Shown here: positions 34,294 through 43,428 of the stretch, piece by piece
How the letters are laid out: every line of letters starts with the position of its first letter
How positions within the stretch are numbered: the first letter of the stretch is position 1
DNA from: Flavobacteriales bacterium
GTDB taxonomy: Bacteria; Bacteroidota; Bacteroidia; NS11-12g; UBA9320
Length of the DNA stretch: 64,000 bases
NCBI GenBank assembly: GCA_020635395.1
Contig: JACJZV010000003.1
Span: 62,001 to 126,000, forward strand
Reading direction: 5' to 3'
Position numbers and translations under genes: made by a program
Notes under the pieces: model-generated
Told to the model about the DNA's origin: nothing
Seen by the model: only the letters and a program-made list of their open reading frames with translations
Databases searched by the model: none

Positions 34294-35761
34294 AGTTACT
34301 TTTCTTATGGGTTTTAATAATCTCGTTTGAGGCAATTTTTCCGCTTATTAAGGCCGGAGGAACACCCGGTCCGGGAACCGTTAACTGACCAGTAAAAAAT
34401 AAATTTTCAACCATTTTGCTTTTGATTTTGGGGCGTAAAAAGGCAGTTTGTTTTAGTGTATTTGCCAAGCCGTAGGCGTTGCCAAAGGCTGCGTTGTAGT
34501 CTTGCTTAAAATCGTTTATACAATAACTCCTTTGAAAAAGTATAGAATCTTTCAAATTTTGTTTAGTATGCAGTTCTATTCTGTTCAATATTTGTTCGAA
34601 ATACCGTTCTCTCATTTCTGGCGTATCGTCAATTTTTGTGGCAATAGGTATTAGAAAAAACCCAAGTTCTTTGCCCATGGGAGCAACCGAAGTGTCCGTT
34701 AAACTGGGAAAACTGGCGTAAAAAAGGGGTTTTGAAGGCCACTTGGGGTTATCATAAATTTCTGCCGAATGGATCTCAAAATTGGCATCAAAGAAAAGAT
34801 TGTGGTGTTCGAGGTTTTGCAGTTTTTTATCAAATCCCACATAATAAACCAATGCCGATGGAGCAAAAGTTAAACCTCTCCAATATTCATCTGAATAATA
34901 TCGGTATTGCTTTTCTAATAGCTGTTCCGTATGTCGGTAGTCAGCTCCGCTTAAAACATAATCCGACTCATAAAAAAATCCGTTGGAAACAATTCCAATT
35001 GTTTTGTTGGCAATAACCTTGATACTCTCAACAGAGGCGTTCGTATGAAATTTGACACCATTATTTTCGGCGATAGCGACCATGGCTTTCACTATTTCAT
35101 ACATACCACCCATAGGATACCATGTGCCGAGCACCATATCAGCATAGTTCATAAGGTTGTAGAAAGATGGGGTGTTTGCCGGTTTTGCCCCCAAAAAAAG
35201 AACCGGAAATTCAAGAATCTGCCGCAATCTTTCATCTTTAAATTGCTTTCTAACATCTGCACCAACGGTTTTTACAAATTCTTGAAGTTTCAACGCTGTT
35301 TCTTTGGTTACCAGCTCAAAAGGAGATTTTCCGGGCTTGTAAACCAAAGATTGCATCGACACATGGTAGTTTTCTTTGCACCGCTCTAAAAAGGAATGCA
35401 GTTTTGCCGATGCACCCTTTTCTATTGATTCAAATAGATTAAGAATCTCTTGATAATTGGCTGGTAAACTAACGTTGGGTTTATCCTCAAAAAACACCCG
35501 ATAGGATGGATTAAGGCGAACAAGCTCATAAAAATGGACAGCTTTGTGGCCGAAGTCCCCAAAAAAACGTTCAAAAATATCGGGCATCCAATACCAACTT
35601 GGCCCCATATCAAAGGTAAAACCTTCGTGTTTCCACAGTTTGGCCCGACCTCCTAATTGGTCATTCTTTTCAAATACGCTTACATCAAAACCCGCCTGAG
35701 ATAGATAACAAGCAGCCGACAATGAGGCAAAACCGGAACCAATGATATTAACTTTTCGCAT
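34280..35761 (-). CDS. crtI: Phytoene desaturase
   Basis: A 493-residue CrtI-type FAD enzyme that desaturates phytoene to lycopene. The N-terminal dinucleotide-binding motif is GSGFASLSAACYLSQAGF (residues 8-25). The phytoene-desaturase substrate region is near GPSWYWMPDIFERFF, and the C-terminal signature is GQLTVPGPGVPPALISG near 465. It is the first gene of crtI-crtB-unknown-crtZ-crtYcd. Its start codon abuts a 34-bp inverted-repeat element covering the -7 region, which is shared with the regulator gene upstream. Confidence 0.95.
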   Translation of the reverse strand: MRKVNIIGSGFASLSAACYLSQAGFDVSVFEKNDQLGGRAKLWKHEGFTFDMGPSWYWMPDIFERFFGDFGHKAVHFYELVRLNPSYRVFFEDKPNVSLPANYQEILNLFESIEKGASAKLHSFLERCKENYHVSMQSLVYKPGKSPFELVTKETALKLQEFVKTVGADVRKQFKDERLRQILEFPVLFLGAKPANTPSFYNLMNYADMVLGTWYPMGGMYEIVKAMVAIAENNGVKFHTNASVESIKVIANKTIGIVSNGFFYESDYVLSGADYRHTEQLLEKQYRYYSDEYWRGLTFAPSALVYYVGFDKKLQNLEHHNLFFDANFEIHSAEIYDNPKWPSKPLFYASFPSLTDTSVAPMGKELGFFLIPIATKIDDTPEMRERYFEQILNRIELHTKQNLKDSILFQRSYCINDFKQDYNAAFGNAYGLANTLKQTAFLRPKIKSKMVENLFFTGQLTVPGPGVPPALISGKIASNEIIKTHKKSNYATI

Positions 35762-35795
35762 TTTGTTTAAGCAAAACTAATTTTAGTTAAACAAA
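35762..35795. promoter_or_regulatory. Candidate operator O1 at the crtI promoter (CarH/LitR-type regulator)
   Basis: A 34-bp element with perfect 8-bp arms TTTGTTTA and TAAACAAA around 18 bp, extended to 10-bp arms on the outside, plus an inner AACTAA/TTAGTT repeat. It covers the crtI -7 box and the predicted transcription start, and ends one base before the crtI ATG. It matches the element at 36695-36728 in 27 of 34 positions when the two are read on opposite strands. Such a placement fits repression. Confidence 0.65.
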
Positions 35796-35802
35796 ATTGC
35801 AA
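35772..35802 (-). promoter_or_regulatory. Promoter of the carotenoid operon
   Basis: On the minus strand there is a -33 TTG (35800-35802), a 20-bp spacer, then TAGTTTTG (35772-35779), a perfect TAnnTTTG. The predicted start lies a few bases from the crtI ATG, so the mRNA is nearly leaderless. The operator O1 overlaps the -7 box. Confidence 0.6.
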
Positions 35803-35809
35803 GCGGAAA

Positions 35810-36703
35810 TTATATTTTGTTGATAATTTCTAAAATTTCGTTAAACAAAATAATTTTTGGAGAGATTGATGTCTCAAAAGTTTTAACTTTTCGGCCTGAA
35901 ACCCATAAACTATGATTCGAGTTAACCAAAACTTCTTTATCAAACTCCGTTAAGTAAGAATTCAACTCTACCGGTTCAACCGTAAAATGAGATACAAAAG
36001 TTATTTTGTTAAACAATTTTGATATGTGGACTATATCCTGCATTGGCACACTTTGGCCTAAAAAAATGGATCTATATCCTTTTACCGATGCCTCGTAATG
36101 TATGTAAAGCAGTGCCAATTCGTGCATTTCGCCATCAGGCAAAAAGTTAACATAAACGTTATCAACTCCGTTTTGGGGCTGCAAAAACTGAACTCTTTCA
36201 ATATTGATGTGTAATTTTTGCTTAACTAAATTCGAGATAAAATGCTCATGAGCAGGTGTTATGTTTTGACTTTGCCATTCTAATCCCACCCGATGCAAAA
36301 AAGGAATAAGTATGTCGAGAAAGATTTGACGAAAAGAAAAACCGGCCAACAATTGGCTGTAGGTTTGCTCAAAAATGCTCTGATTAAAGGTAACCATGGC
36401 CATTTTGAACTTGTTAATGTAATGCTCGATTCCACTTGAATTTGAGGTCTCAGAAATAACCTTACTTCCCAATTCGTTTGCCTTTAATTCAGAAATTCTT
36501 GAAATTTTATATCCGATTTCGTTTAAAGCCGCAACATTTAGGAGCTTTTGAAGAGCCTCAATGTCATATGTCCTTATATTTCCTTCGGTTCTTGAAGGAG
36601 ATAAAAGATTGTATCTTTTCTCCCAAATGCGAATAGTATGAGCTTTTACCCCAGAAAGGTTTTCTAAGTCATTAATAGTAAAGAAGTTTTGAATTTTGTT
36701 CAA
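35810..36703 (-). CDS. MerR family regulator with B12-binding domain (CarH/LitR-like)
   Basis: A 297-residue regulator: MerR-type HTH (about residues 6-75, SGVKAHTIRIWEKRY), a helical bundle, then a cobalamin-binding Rossmann domain (about 180-295). The photoreceptor motif W-x9-EH is present (W143, E153, H154). The DxHxxG-type ligand motif appears as E-M-H-E-L-A with His194. These are the features of AdoCbl-dependent light sensors CarH/LitR that repress carotenoid genes in the dark. The start is TTG at 36703, inside the second operator copy. It lies directly upstream of crtI on the same strand, 48 bp away. Confidence 0.85.
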   Translation of the reverse strand: MNKIQNFFTINDLENLSGVKAHTIRIWEKRYNLLSPSRTEGNIRTYDIEALQKLLNVAALNEIGYKISRISELKANELGSKVISETSNSSGIEHYINKFKMAMVTFNQSIFEQTYSQLLAGFSFRQIFLDILIPFLHRVGLEWQSQNITPAHEHFISNLVKQKLHINIERVQFLQPQNGVDNVYVNFLPDGEMHELALLYIHYEASVKGYRSIFLGQSVPMQDIVHISKLFNKITFVSHFTVEPVELNSYLTEFDKEVLVNSNHSLWVSGRKVKTFETSISPKIILFNEILEIINKI

Positions 36704-36728
36704 CTTAAATAAGTTTTAAATGAACAAA
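36695..36728. promoter_or_regulatory. Candidate operator O2 at the regulator's own promoter
   Basis: A 34-bp element with 8-bp arms TTTGTTCA and TGAACAAA around 18 bp, and an inner AACTTA/TAAGTT repeat. It spans the regulator's TTG start codon and reaches into its -7 box (TACATTTG on the minus strand, 36725-36732), suggesting autoregulation. It is the second copy of the element at crtI, in the opposite orientation relative to transcription. Confidence 0.6.
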
Positions 36729-36732
36729 TGTA
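36725..36732 (-). promoter_or_regulatory. Candidate -7 element of the CarH/LitR-like gene
   Basis: TACATTTG on the minus strand matches TAnnTTTG and lies 21 bp before the TTG start. The -33 box is unclear. It overlaps operator O2. Confidence 0.45.
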
Positions 36733-36768
36733 TAAAAAATATTTTTATGGGGCTAATTCAATAAGATT

Positions 36769-38277
36769 TTAAAAATCAAAGTCGTCTTCGTCTGGAGCAA
36801 TATTGGTAATATCGTCATTGAGTTTGCTCCCAATGGTCACACTTCCCATACCACTATCATCGTCCGCATCGTCAAAATATTCAACATCCACAAACTTTGC
36901 AAATTCATGTTTAAATCGAATTCTACATTTTCCGGTGCTTCCATGTCGATGTTTGGCAATAATAAAATCGGCTAACCCTGTCAAATCATTCCCTTCGGCA
37001 TCTTGAGTAAAACCATAATAATCGGCACGATATAAAAAGCCTACCAAGTCGGCATCCTGCTCAATAGAACCGGACTCCCGAAGGTCGGATAGAATAGGGA
37101 TTTTATCCTGCCGCTGTTCTACCGCACGACTTAATTGTGCCAATGCTATTACCGGAATATCCAATTCTTTGGCCAACGATTTTAAAGACCTCGATATATA
37201 GCTTATTTCCTGCTCCCGATTTCCTTTTGAATTGCTTTCGTCGGCACGCATGAGTTGCAAGTAGTCAATAATAATCATTTCAATGCCCTTATTCGATTTT
37301 AGTCGTCGGGCTTTTGCTCTTAAATCGAAAATGCTTAACTGTGGAGTGTCATCAATATAAATAGGTGCATCACTCAAATTTTGAACTCTGGCGTTGAGTT
37401 GTTCCCACTCATAGTCGGCCAATTTGCCACTTCTAAACTTTTCACCGGGCAGTTCTGTTTCGCCCGAAATCAGACGGGTTACCAATTGCAAAGAGGACAT
37501 TTCTAATGAGAAAATTGCTACTGGTTTTTTGTGTTCTACGGCTGCATTTCTGGCAATGCTAAGCACAAATGCCGTTTTACCCATACCCGGTCTTCCGGCC
37601 AAAATAAGCAAATCTGAGCGTTGCCAACCATTGGTTATTCTGTCAATGCTTGTAAAACCGGAGGGTATTCCTGTAAGGCCACTCCCCTGTTCTTTCATGG
37701 CCTCAATTTGCTTTATAGCTTTATGAATTAGGTCATCAATCGAGTCATAATTTTTCTTAATGGTATCATTTTTAATGGCATACAATTTTTTTTCGGCATC
37801 ATCCAATAGTTGAAAAGCATCCGAGGTAACTTCAAAAGCATCCTTACTTATCTGAGCAGATATGCGAATTAGTTCACGCTGAATATATTTTTCAAGAAGA
37901 ATTTTGGCATGAAACTCCAAATTGGCCGAAGAGGCAACCTTGTTAGTTAGCTGAGTAATATAATATGCACCACCCGAAGCCTCGAGTTCAGCATTTTTAC
38001 GCAAATTTTCAGTAACCGTTAACAAGTCAACAGGTTCTCCCTCGTCAAATAAACGCTTGATAGCCCCAAAAATAAGTTGGTGCGAATCGTGGTAAAAAAC
38101 CTGAGGAATAAGAACATCCAACACCCTCATTGGAGCATTTTTTTCTAAAAGCATAGCTCCCAAAACCGCTTCTTCCAACTCCAATGCCTGAGGCGGTTTT
38201 CGCCCCAAACTTGTTTCGTCAGAAACAGTTAACCCTTTTTTATCCAATTTTGTCCTACTATCGTTTCTAAAAGCCAT
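36769..38277 (-). CDS. dnaB: Replicative DNA helicase
   Basis: A DnaB of about 502 residues, the hexameric fork helicase. The N-terminal DnaB domain has ALELEEAVLGAMLLE near residue 28. The C-terminal RecA-like domain has Walker A GRPGMGKTAF near 228, then EMSSLQLVTRLIS, IIIDYLQLM (Walker B) and LAQLSRAVEQR. No intein is present. The ATG at 38277 is preferred; a frame from 38295 adds six residues. It is divergent from clpC across a 321-bp gap. Confidence 0.96.
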   Translation of the reverse strand: MAFRNDSRTKLDKKGLTVSDETSLGRKPPQALELEEAVLGAMLLEKNAPMRVLDVLIPQVFYHDSHQLIFGAIKRLFDEGEPVDLLTVTENLRKNAELEASGGAYYITQLTNKVASSANLEFHAKILLEKYIQRELIRISAQISKDAFEVTSDAFQLLDDAEKKLYAIKNDTIKKNYDSIDDLIHKAIKQIEAMKEQGSGLTGIPSGFTSIDRITNGWQRSDLLILAGRPGMGKTAFVLSIARNAAVEHKKPVAIFSLEMSSLQLVTRLISGETELPGEKFRSGKLADYEWEQLNARVQNLSDAPIYIDDTPQLSIFDLRAKARRLKSNKGIEMIIIDYLQLMRADESNSKGNREQEISYISRSLKSLAKELDIPVIALAQLSRAVEQRQDKIPILSDLRESGSIEQDADLVGFLYRADYYGFTQDAEGNDLTGLADFIIAKHRHGSTGKCRIRFKHEFAKFVDVEYFDDADDDSGMGSVTIGSKLNDDITNIAPDEDDFDF

Positions 38278-38598
38278 TGTTTTTTTACAACGCACGAAAT
38301 TATAAATCTTAAAAATTAAAGGGAGATAAAAGTTTTACCGCAATCTTGATGGCTGTTAATAAATCCTTAATAACTTATCTATTTATTAAATAATTGGCTG
38401 AAAATGAGACACCCAATTTCCACAAAATTTTAATTTTTGCGACATAAAGGCGGCTAAAAAGTTGATATTTTGCCTATGCCCGACAAATTGACACATCCAA
38501 TTTATTGGTCAAATTTTTGTGATGTTAAGTTTGCAGATGCAGGACAATCCAAAATGCCTTTATATTTGTTCAGTAGATTGATACGTTAAAAACTTTGT
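38278..38598. other. Divergent dnaB-clpC intergenic region
   Basis: These 321 bp hold no ORF of note. On the plus strand TATATTTG at 38561-38568 is a perfect -7 element for clpC, giving a leader of about 23 nt. A TTGAC-N15-GTCAA inverted repeat lies at 38488-38512 and could be a regulator site. No CIRCE element (TTAGCACTC-N9-GAGTGCTAA) is present. I see nothing else. Confidence 0.5.
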
Positions 38599-41115
38599 AT
38601 GGAAGCAAAATTTTCGCCAAGAGTAAAAGAAGTAATTCAGTTTAGCCGAGAAGAGGCCATAAGGCTTGGACACGGTTATATAGGCACCGAGCATTTACTA
38701 TTGGGAATTATTCGGGAGGGAGAAGGAAAAGCACTTCTGCACCTAAAAAGCATGGGAATAGATTTGTTAAGATTAAAAAAATCGATAGAAGACAGCATCA
38801 AAGAAACTGCGTCAAAAAGTGGCAATCTTGGCAATATTCCTTTAACCAAACAAGCAGAAAAGGCTCTGAAAATCACTTATTTAGAGGCAAAAATTTTTAA
38901 AGCAGACATTATTGGTACCGAACATTTATTGCTTTCTATTTTGAGAGAAGAGGATAACATTGCAAGCTCTATATTGCATCAGTACGGCGTGGATTACGAC
39001 ATTTTTAAATCAGCAGTAGAAAATATTACCCCAAGCATAAAATCGGATATGTCCACCGATTCTCCTGAGGATTTTTACCAGGAAGAAAAACGAAGTTCGG
39101 ATGCCAAACGAACATCTGCCTCAAAAAGCAAAACACCTGTGTTGGACAATTTTGGCCGTGACCTAACAAAACTTGCAGAACAAGATAAACTCGACCCCAT
39201 TGTGGGCAGAGAAAAAGAAATAGAACGGGTAAGTCAGATTTTAAGCAGAAGAAAGAAAAACAACCCCGTATTGATTGGAGAACCTGGCGTAGGTAAAACG
39301 GCGATTGCTGAGGGTTTGGCTCTTAGAATTGTTCAACGAAAAGTATCGAGAGTGCTTTTTAACAAAAGGGTGGTTACGCTGGATTTGGCCTCTTTGGTGG
39401 CTGGCACGAAATATCGAGGCCAGTTTGAAGAACGAATGAAAGCAGTGATGAACGAGCTTGAAAAATCGAAAGATGTTATTTTGTTTATTGATGAAATTCA
39501 CACCATTGTGGGTGCGGGTGGTGCCTCTGGCAGCTTAGATGCCAGCAACATGTTTAAGCCTGCTTTAGCCCGTGGCGAAGTGCAGTGTGTTGGAGCAACC
39601 ACCTTGGACGAGTATCGACAATACATAGAAAAAGATGGAGCGTTAGAGCGAAGATTTCAACCAGTAATCGTTGAGCCTACAACTCCAGAGGAAACGATTC
39701 AGATATTAAAAAATATCAAAGAAAAATATGAAGATCACCACTCCGTAACTTACACAGATGAAGCCATTGAGGCAGCTGTAAAACTGAGCGTTCGGTACAT
39801 TACAGACAGACATCTACCAGATAAGGCCATAGACATTTTGGATGAGGTTGGAGCTCGTGTACATCTTTCAAACATTCATGTGCCGAAAGATATTTTGGAA
39901 CTCGAAGAAAAGATAGAGGAAATAAAAGAAGAAAAAAACAGAGTTGTAAAAAGTCAACGATATGAAGAAGCTGCCAAGTTGAGAGACAAAGAAAAAACAT
40001 TGCTTGAGCAACTTGAAATAGCCAAAGCTACATGGGAAGAGGATACGAAAAACCAACGTTATACTGTATCGGAAGATGACGTTTCAGAAGTAGTAGCCAT
40101 GATAACGGGTGTTCCAACCAAAAGAATTGCTCAAAGCGAAGGAACAAAACTTCTCAATATGAGCGAGGACTTGAAGAAGGCAGTAATTGGGCAAGACGAT
40201 GCAATTGTGAAATTGTCGAAAGCCATTCAACGTACGCGTGCTGGACTTAAGGACCCCAACAAACCTATCGGATCCTTTATTTTCCTCGGTTCTACAGGTG
40301 TCGGAAAAACAGAAATGGCAAAGGCATTAGCCAAGTATTTGTTTGACAATAAAGATGCACTCATTCGTATAGATATGAGTGAATACATGGAAAAATTTGC
40401 CGTGAGCCGCTTGGTTGGAGCTCCTCCTGGATACGTGGGCTACGAAGAAGGCGGCTTGTTAACCGAAAAAGTTAGACGCAAGCCTTATTCGGTGGTTCTT
40501 TTCGACGAAATCGAAAAAGCACACCCCGATGTATTTAACATGATGCTTCAAATTTTGGATGAAGGCTTTTTGACCGATAGTTTGGGAAGAAAGATTGATT
40601 TCAGAAATACGATTATCATCATGACATCAAACATCGGCTCTCGTCAGCTCAAAGATTTTGGCACCGGAATGGGTTTTAGTACCGGAGCTAAAATTGATGC
40701 CATTGCCAAAGAATCGAAAGGCGTTATTGAGAATGCATTGAAGAAATTTTTCTCTCCCGAATTCTTAAATAGAATCGATGATGTGATCGTATTCAACAAT
40801 TTAAACAAAGAACACATTGCCGAAATACTCGAATTGAACGTATTGAAATTGGTGAGTAGAATTGAAAGTGTTGGATTTAATATTAAACTTACAAAAGCCG
40901 CTCGCGAATTTTTGGCCGAAAAAGGATACGACAAAGATTTTGGTGCCAGACCTTTGAATAGGGCTATACAAAAATATCTGGAAGATCCCTTGGCTGAAGA
41001 AATTTTAAAACAAGAAATTCAAGATGGGGATACCATAAAAGTTGATTTAGACAAATCAACTGAATCACTAAAATTTACAATTAGTAAAAAAGCAACCGCG
41101 AAAAATGAGGAGTAA
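38599..41115 (+). CDS. clpC: ATP-dependent Clp protease ATPase subunit ClpC
   Basis: An 838-residue class I Clp ATPase that unfolds substrates for ClpP. Two N-terminal Clp repeats (residues 5-140) come first. AAA+ domain 1 has Walker A GEPGVGKT near 229. A short UVR/middle domain lies near 430-465 ([16 protein letters not shown]), as in ClpC rather than ClpB. AAA+ domain 2 has Walker [11 protein letters not shown] near 565, then [14 protein letters not shown] and the C-terminal D2-small domain. It is a single gene, convergent with the DUF5606 gene with 3 bp between the stops. Confidence 0.95.
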   Translation: MEAKFSPRVKEVIQFSREEAIRLGHGYIGTEHLLLGIIREGEGKALLHLKSMGIDLLRLKKSIEDSIKETASKSGNLGNIPLTKQAEKALKITYLEAKIFKADIIGTEHLLLSILREEDNIASSILHQYGVDYDIFKSAVENITPSIKSDMSTDSPEDFYQEEKRSSDAKRTSASKSKTPVLDNFGRDLTKLAEQDKLDPIVGREKEIERVSQILSRRKKNNPVLIGEPGVGKTAIAEGLALRIVQRKVSRVLFNKRVVTLDLASLVAGTKYRGQFEERMKAVMNELEKSKDVILFIDEIHTIVGAGGASGSLDASNMFKPALARGEVQCVGATTLDEYRQYIEKDGALERRFQPVIVEPTTPEETIQILKNIKEKYEDHHSVTYTDEAIEAAVKLSVRYITDRHLPDKAIDILDEVGARVHLSNIHVPKDILELEEKIEEIKEEKNRVVKSQRYEEAAKLRDKEKTLLEQLEIAKATWEEDTKNQRYTVSEDDVSEVVAMITGVPTKRIAQSEGTKLLNMSEDLKKAVIGQDDAIVKLSKAIQRTRAGLKDPNKPIGSFIFLGSTGVGKTEMAKALAKYLFDNKDALIRIDMSEYMEKFAVSRLVGAPPGYVGYEEGGLLTEKVRRKPYSVVLFDEIEKAHPDVFNMMLQILDEGFLTDSLGRKIDFRNTIIIMTSNIGSRQLKDFGTGMGFSTGAKIDAIAKESKGVIENALKKFFSPEFLNRIDDVIVFNNLNKEHIAEILELNVLKLVSRIESVGFNIKLTKAAREFLAEKGYDKDFGARPLNRAIQKYLEDPLAEEILKQEIQDGDTIKVDLDKSTESLKFTISKKATAKNEE

Positions 41116-41118
41116 ATC

Positions 41119-41670
41119 CTAACTCATTTTCCGTTGGGTAACCTTTGGGGCTTTTGCCGGAGCAGCTTTGGTGGCTGTTTTCTTCACAGCAGCTGATTTT
41201 GCCGTTTTAGGTTTTGATTTTTTTACAGACTTTTCATCATCGGCCTTTGTCTCTTCGGCCTTTCCTTCGGTTTCCTCCGAAACTTTTTGAAAATCGATAT
41301 GCTCTTTTAAGGTTTCATACCAATTGCAGATTTTCACAATATCTGATGTGTAAACTTGTTCTTCATCAAAATTTGGAAGTATTTTTCTAAAGAAATCTCT
41401 AATTACCTCTCCACCATCTTTTTTGGTTACCAATTCTAAACCACCTTTTACTTTTTCGTCGAGCGATTTAAGCACCTCTCTCAAAGGCACGTCTTCATCC
41501 GTTGTATAAATGGCAATATCATCCAAAATAGAAACTTTGCTGGTTAAAGAAGTTGGACTTCTTTTCTTTTTATCATCAATCGATTCCACAATCAATCCAT
41601 TTTGTCTTTTGCCTACAATTTGATGTAAGCCAGGTTTTCCACCGATAGATACAACGTCTTTTAATTCCAT
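41119..41670 (-). CDS. DUF5606 family protein with Lys/Ala-rich tail
   Basis: A 183-residue protein. The N-terminal 130 residues (ELKDVVSIGGKPGLHQIVG, GLIVESIDDKKK, FDEEQVYTSDIVKICNWYE) match the DUF5606 family that is widespread in Bacteroidota, whose function is unknown. The last 45 residues are a basic, histone-H1-like Lys/Ala/Pro tail (KKTATKAAPAKAPK) that could bind nucleic acid; that is inference. It is a single gene. Confidence 0.85.
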   Translation of the reverse strand: MELKDVVSIGGKPGLHQIVGKRQNGLIVESIDDKKKRSPTSLTSKVSILDDIAIYTTDEDVPLREVLKSLDEKVKGGLELVTKKDGGEVIRDFFRKILPNFDEEQVYTSDIVKICNWYETLKEHIDFQKVSEETEGKAEETKADDEKSVKKSKPKTAKSAAVKKTATKAAPAKAPKVTQRKMS

Positions 41671-41856
41671 TTTGTAAAATTATGCCGCGAAAATACAAGA
41701 AATATGAATTTACAAATAGTTTGTTGATTTGACCAAACCAATTCGATGACGGTAAAATTACAATTGTCATTTTTTTTACTTCCAAAAATAAAATTAAGAA
41801 TATTGGGTTATTTGAATGGGTAAATTTGAATTAATTGGTTAGTTAATTGGAATGGG

Positions 41857-41886
41857 AGGCCGGAGCAATCCGGCCTTTTTTGTTTT
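41857..41886 (+). terminator. Intrinsic terminator-like hairpin without an assigned gene
   Basis: The stem AGGCCGG / CCGGCCT has a 6-nt loop and is followed by six T and further T-rich sequence on the plus strand. No plus-strand gene ends here: clpC stops 740 bp upstream and a minus-strand gene lies between. It may end a small RNA, or stop readthrough before the tRNA. Confidence 0.7.
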
Positions 41887-41921
41887 TATCAATTAACCGA
41901 TTTTCAATAAATGTAAAACTT

Positions 41922-41929
41922 TATATTTG
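41922..41929 (+). promoter_or_regulatory. Promoter -7 element of tRNA-Arg
   Basis: TATATTTG, a perfect TAnnTTTG, lies 12 bp before the first base of the tRNA. Confidence 0.5.
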
Positions 41930-41941
41930 CAGCCCTCAAAA

Positions 41942-42015
41942 GCACTCGTAGTTCAACTGGATAGAATATCGGATTTCGGCTCCGAGGGTTAGGGGTTCGA
42001 ATCCTCTCGAGTGCA
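41942..42015 (+). tRNA. tRNA-Arg, anticodon TCG
   Basis: A 74-nt cloverleaf. The acceptor stem is GCACTCG/CGAGTGC with discriminator A. The D arm is GTTC/GAAT with one G-T pair, and the anticodon stem is TCGGA/TCCGA around the loop TTTCGGC (anticodon TCG, reading CGA and probably other CGN codons). The variable loop has 5 nt. The T arm is AGGGG/CCTCT around TTCGAAT. The CCA end is not encoded. A strong terminator follows at once. Confidence 0.95.
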
Positions 42016-42016
42016 C

Positions 42017-42046
42017 AAAAAAGGCCGCATCTGCGGCCTTTTTTTA
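42017..42046 (+). terminator. Terminator of tRNA-Arg
   Basis: The stem AAAAGGCCGCA / TGCGGCCTTTT has a 2-nt loop plus a run of seven T. It begins two bases after the mature tRNA end and is probably bidirectional, also serving the convergent GlcD-type gene. Confidence 0.9.
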
Positions 42047-42048
42047 TT

Positions 42049-43428
42049 TCAAAAAATCTTTCCCGGATTCATTATCCCATTGGGGTCGAAGGCTTGTTTT
42101 ATGGATTTCATCAAACCGATATGGGTCTCGGAAAACAGTTCGTTCATATATTTTTTTTGAACATAACCAATGCCGTGTTCACCGCTTATTGTGCCACCAT
42201 ATTTTTTGCAGAGCTGAAAAATCTCCCGAATACCACGTTCCAAATGCCTGCCATTCCATTGCTCATCGGTTAAGTCATTCTTCAAAATATTTACATGCAA
42301 ATTGCCATCTCCGGCATGGCCATAGCATACTGACTCAAACCCATACCTCACTCCTATTTCTTTTACTCCGGCCATTAAATCCGCTAAGTGACTGCGTTTC
42401 ACCACCGTGTCTTCCTCCTTATATACCGAATGATTTTTCACCACCTCACCAATGCTTCTTCGTATTTTCCACCAATGCTCCTTTTGGTCGGCACTGTCGG
42501 CAAATAACACCTCTGTGATTCCAAATCCTGAAAGAATTTCTCCAATTTGCCCGCAATCTGTTAAGAGTTTTTCCATATCATCGCCGTCAACTTCTATCAA
42601 AAGAGAGGCCTCAAACTCCGTGCTTATTGGGTTTGATAAACCCAACTGATTGCAAGCTAAATCAATTCCCTTTCTTTCCATTAGCTCCAAACCTGACGGA
42701 ACAACACCCGAAAGCATTATTTGTGAAACTGCGTTGCATGCAGTTGTCGCTTTTGAAACGTTGGCCCACAATAACAAGTTGTGTTTAGGCTTTGCCACCA
42801 ACCGCAAAACAGCTTTTGTTACCACTCCAAGAGTTCCCTCACTGCCAATAAATATATGAGTTAGACTATACCCAGTGGAGTTTTTGAGCGTATTTGAACC
42901 CGTCCAAATAATTTCGCCATTGGGCAAAACCACTTCTAAATTCAGCACATAATCTCTTGTAACTCCATATTTTACGGCTTTCGGGCCACCGCTGTTGTGG
43001 GCAATGTTCCCACCAATAAAACAAGAACCCTTGCTGGCCGGGTCGGGCGGGTAAAACAACCCTTTTTCCTCTACTGCATTACGCAAAACCTCGTTAATAA
43101 CGCCACATTCCACCGTTACCTGCATATTGGCTTCGTCCATCTCTAAAATTTTGTTGAAATGCTCCATAGACAGCAAAATGCCTTTATTTATAGGCAACGC
43201 AGCCCCACTCAAACCTGTTCCTGCTCCGCGTGGGGTTACCACAATTTTATGCTGGTTACAATATTTCAATAGTTCCGAAACCTGCTCTACTGACATAGGT
43301 TTTACTACCACATCCGGTTCAAAAACGAAATCTTCCGTCATGTCTCTACCGTATTTTTGTTTGGTTTCCGAATCGGCAAAAACTTGATTCGAACCAACAA
43401 TTTGCGTTAAATCTTCAATCAAATTCAT
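42049..43428 (-). CDS. FAD-linked oxidase, GlcD/D-lactate dehydrogenase family
   Basis: A 459-residue VAO-family flavoenzyme. The N-terminal FAD_binding_4 domain has VTPRGAGTGLSGAALP near residue 60, then FYPPDPASKGSCFIGGNIAHNSGG and IGSEGTLGVVT. The C-terminal FAD-oxidase domain (about 200-457) has CYGHAGDGNLHVNI and GTISGEHGIGYVQKKY. Likely substrates are glycolate, D-lactate or other 2-hydroxy acids; the sequence does not decide between them. There is no adjacent glcE, glcF or Fe-S subunit gene. It is a single gene. Confidence 0.9.
   Translation of the reverse strand: MNLIEDLTQIVGSNQVFADSETKQKYGRDMTEDFVFEPDVVVKPMSVEQVSELLKYCNQHKIVVTPRGAGTGLSGAALPINKGILLSMEHFNKILEMDEANMQVTVECGVINEVLRNAVEEKGLFYPPDPASKGSCFIGGNIAHNSGGPKAVKYGVTRDYVLNLEVVLPNGEIIWTGSNTLKNSTGYSLTHIFIGSEGTLGVVTKAVLRLVAKPKHNLLLWANVSKATTACNAVSQIMLSGVVPSGLELMERKGIDLACNQLGLSNPISTEFEASLLIEVDGDDMEKLLTDCGQIGEILSGFGITEVLFADSADQKEHWWKIRRSIGEVVKNHSVYKEEDTVVKRSHLADLMAGVKEIGVRYGFESVCYGHAGDGNLHVNILKNDLTDEQWNGRHLERGIREIFQLCKKYGGTISGEHGIGYVQKKYMNELFSETHIGLMKSIKQAFDPNGIMNPGKIF

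Noticed and set aside
36769..38277. Intein in dnaB
   Set aside because: The motifs from the N-terminal domain to the C-terminal end are contiguous and the length is normal for DnaB.
38488..38512. TTGAC-N15-GTCAA upstream of clpC as a heat-shock (CIRCE or CtsR) operator
   Set aside because: It does not match CIRCE or the CtsR heptad repeat; kept only as a note in the intergenic entry.
42049..43428. tRNA-Arg as an integration (att) site with neighbouring mobile genes
   Set aside because: No integrase, no repeated tRNA 3-prime end within the window and ordinary metabolic genes on both sides.
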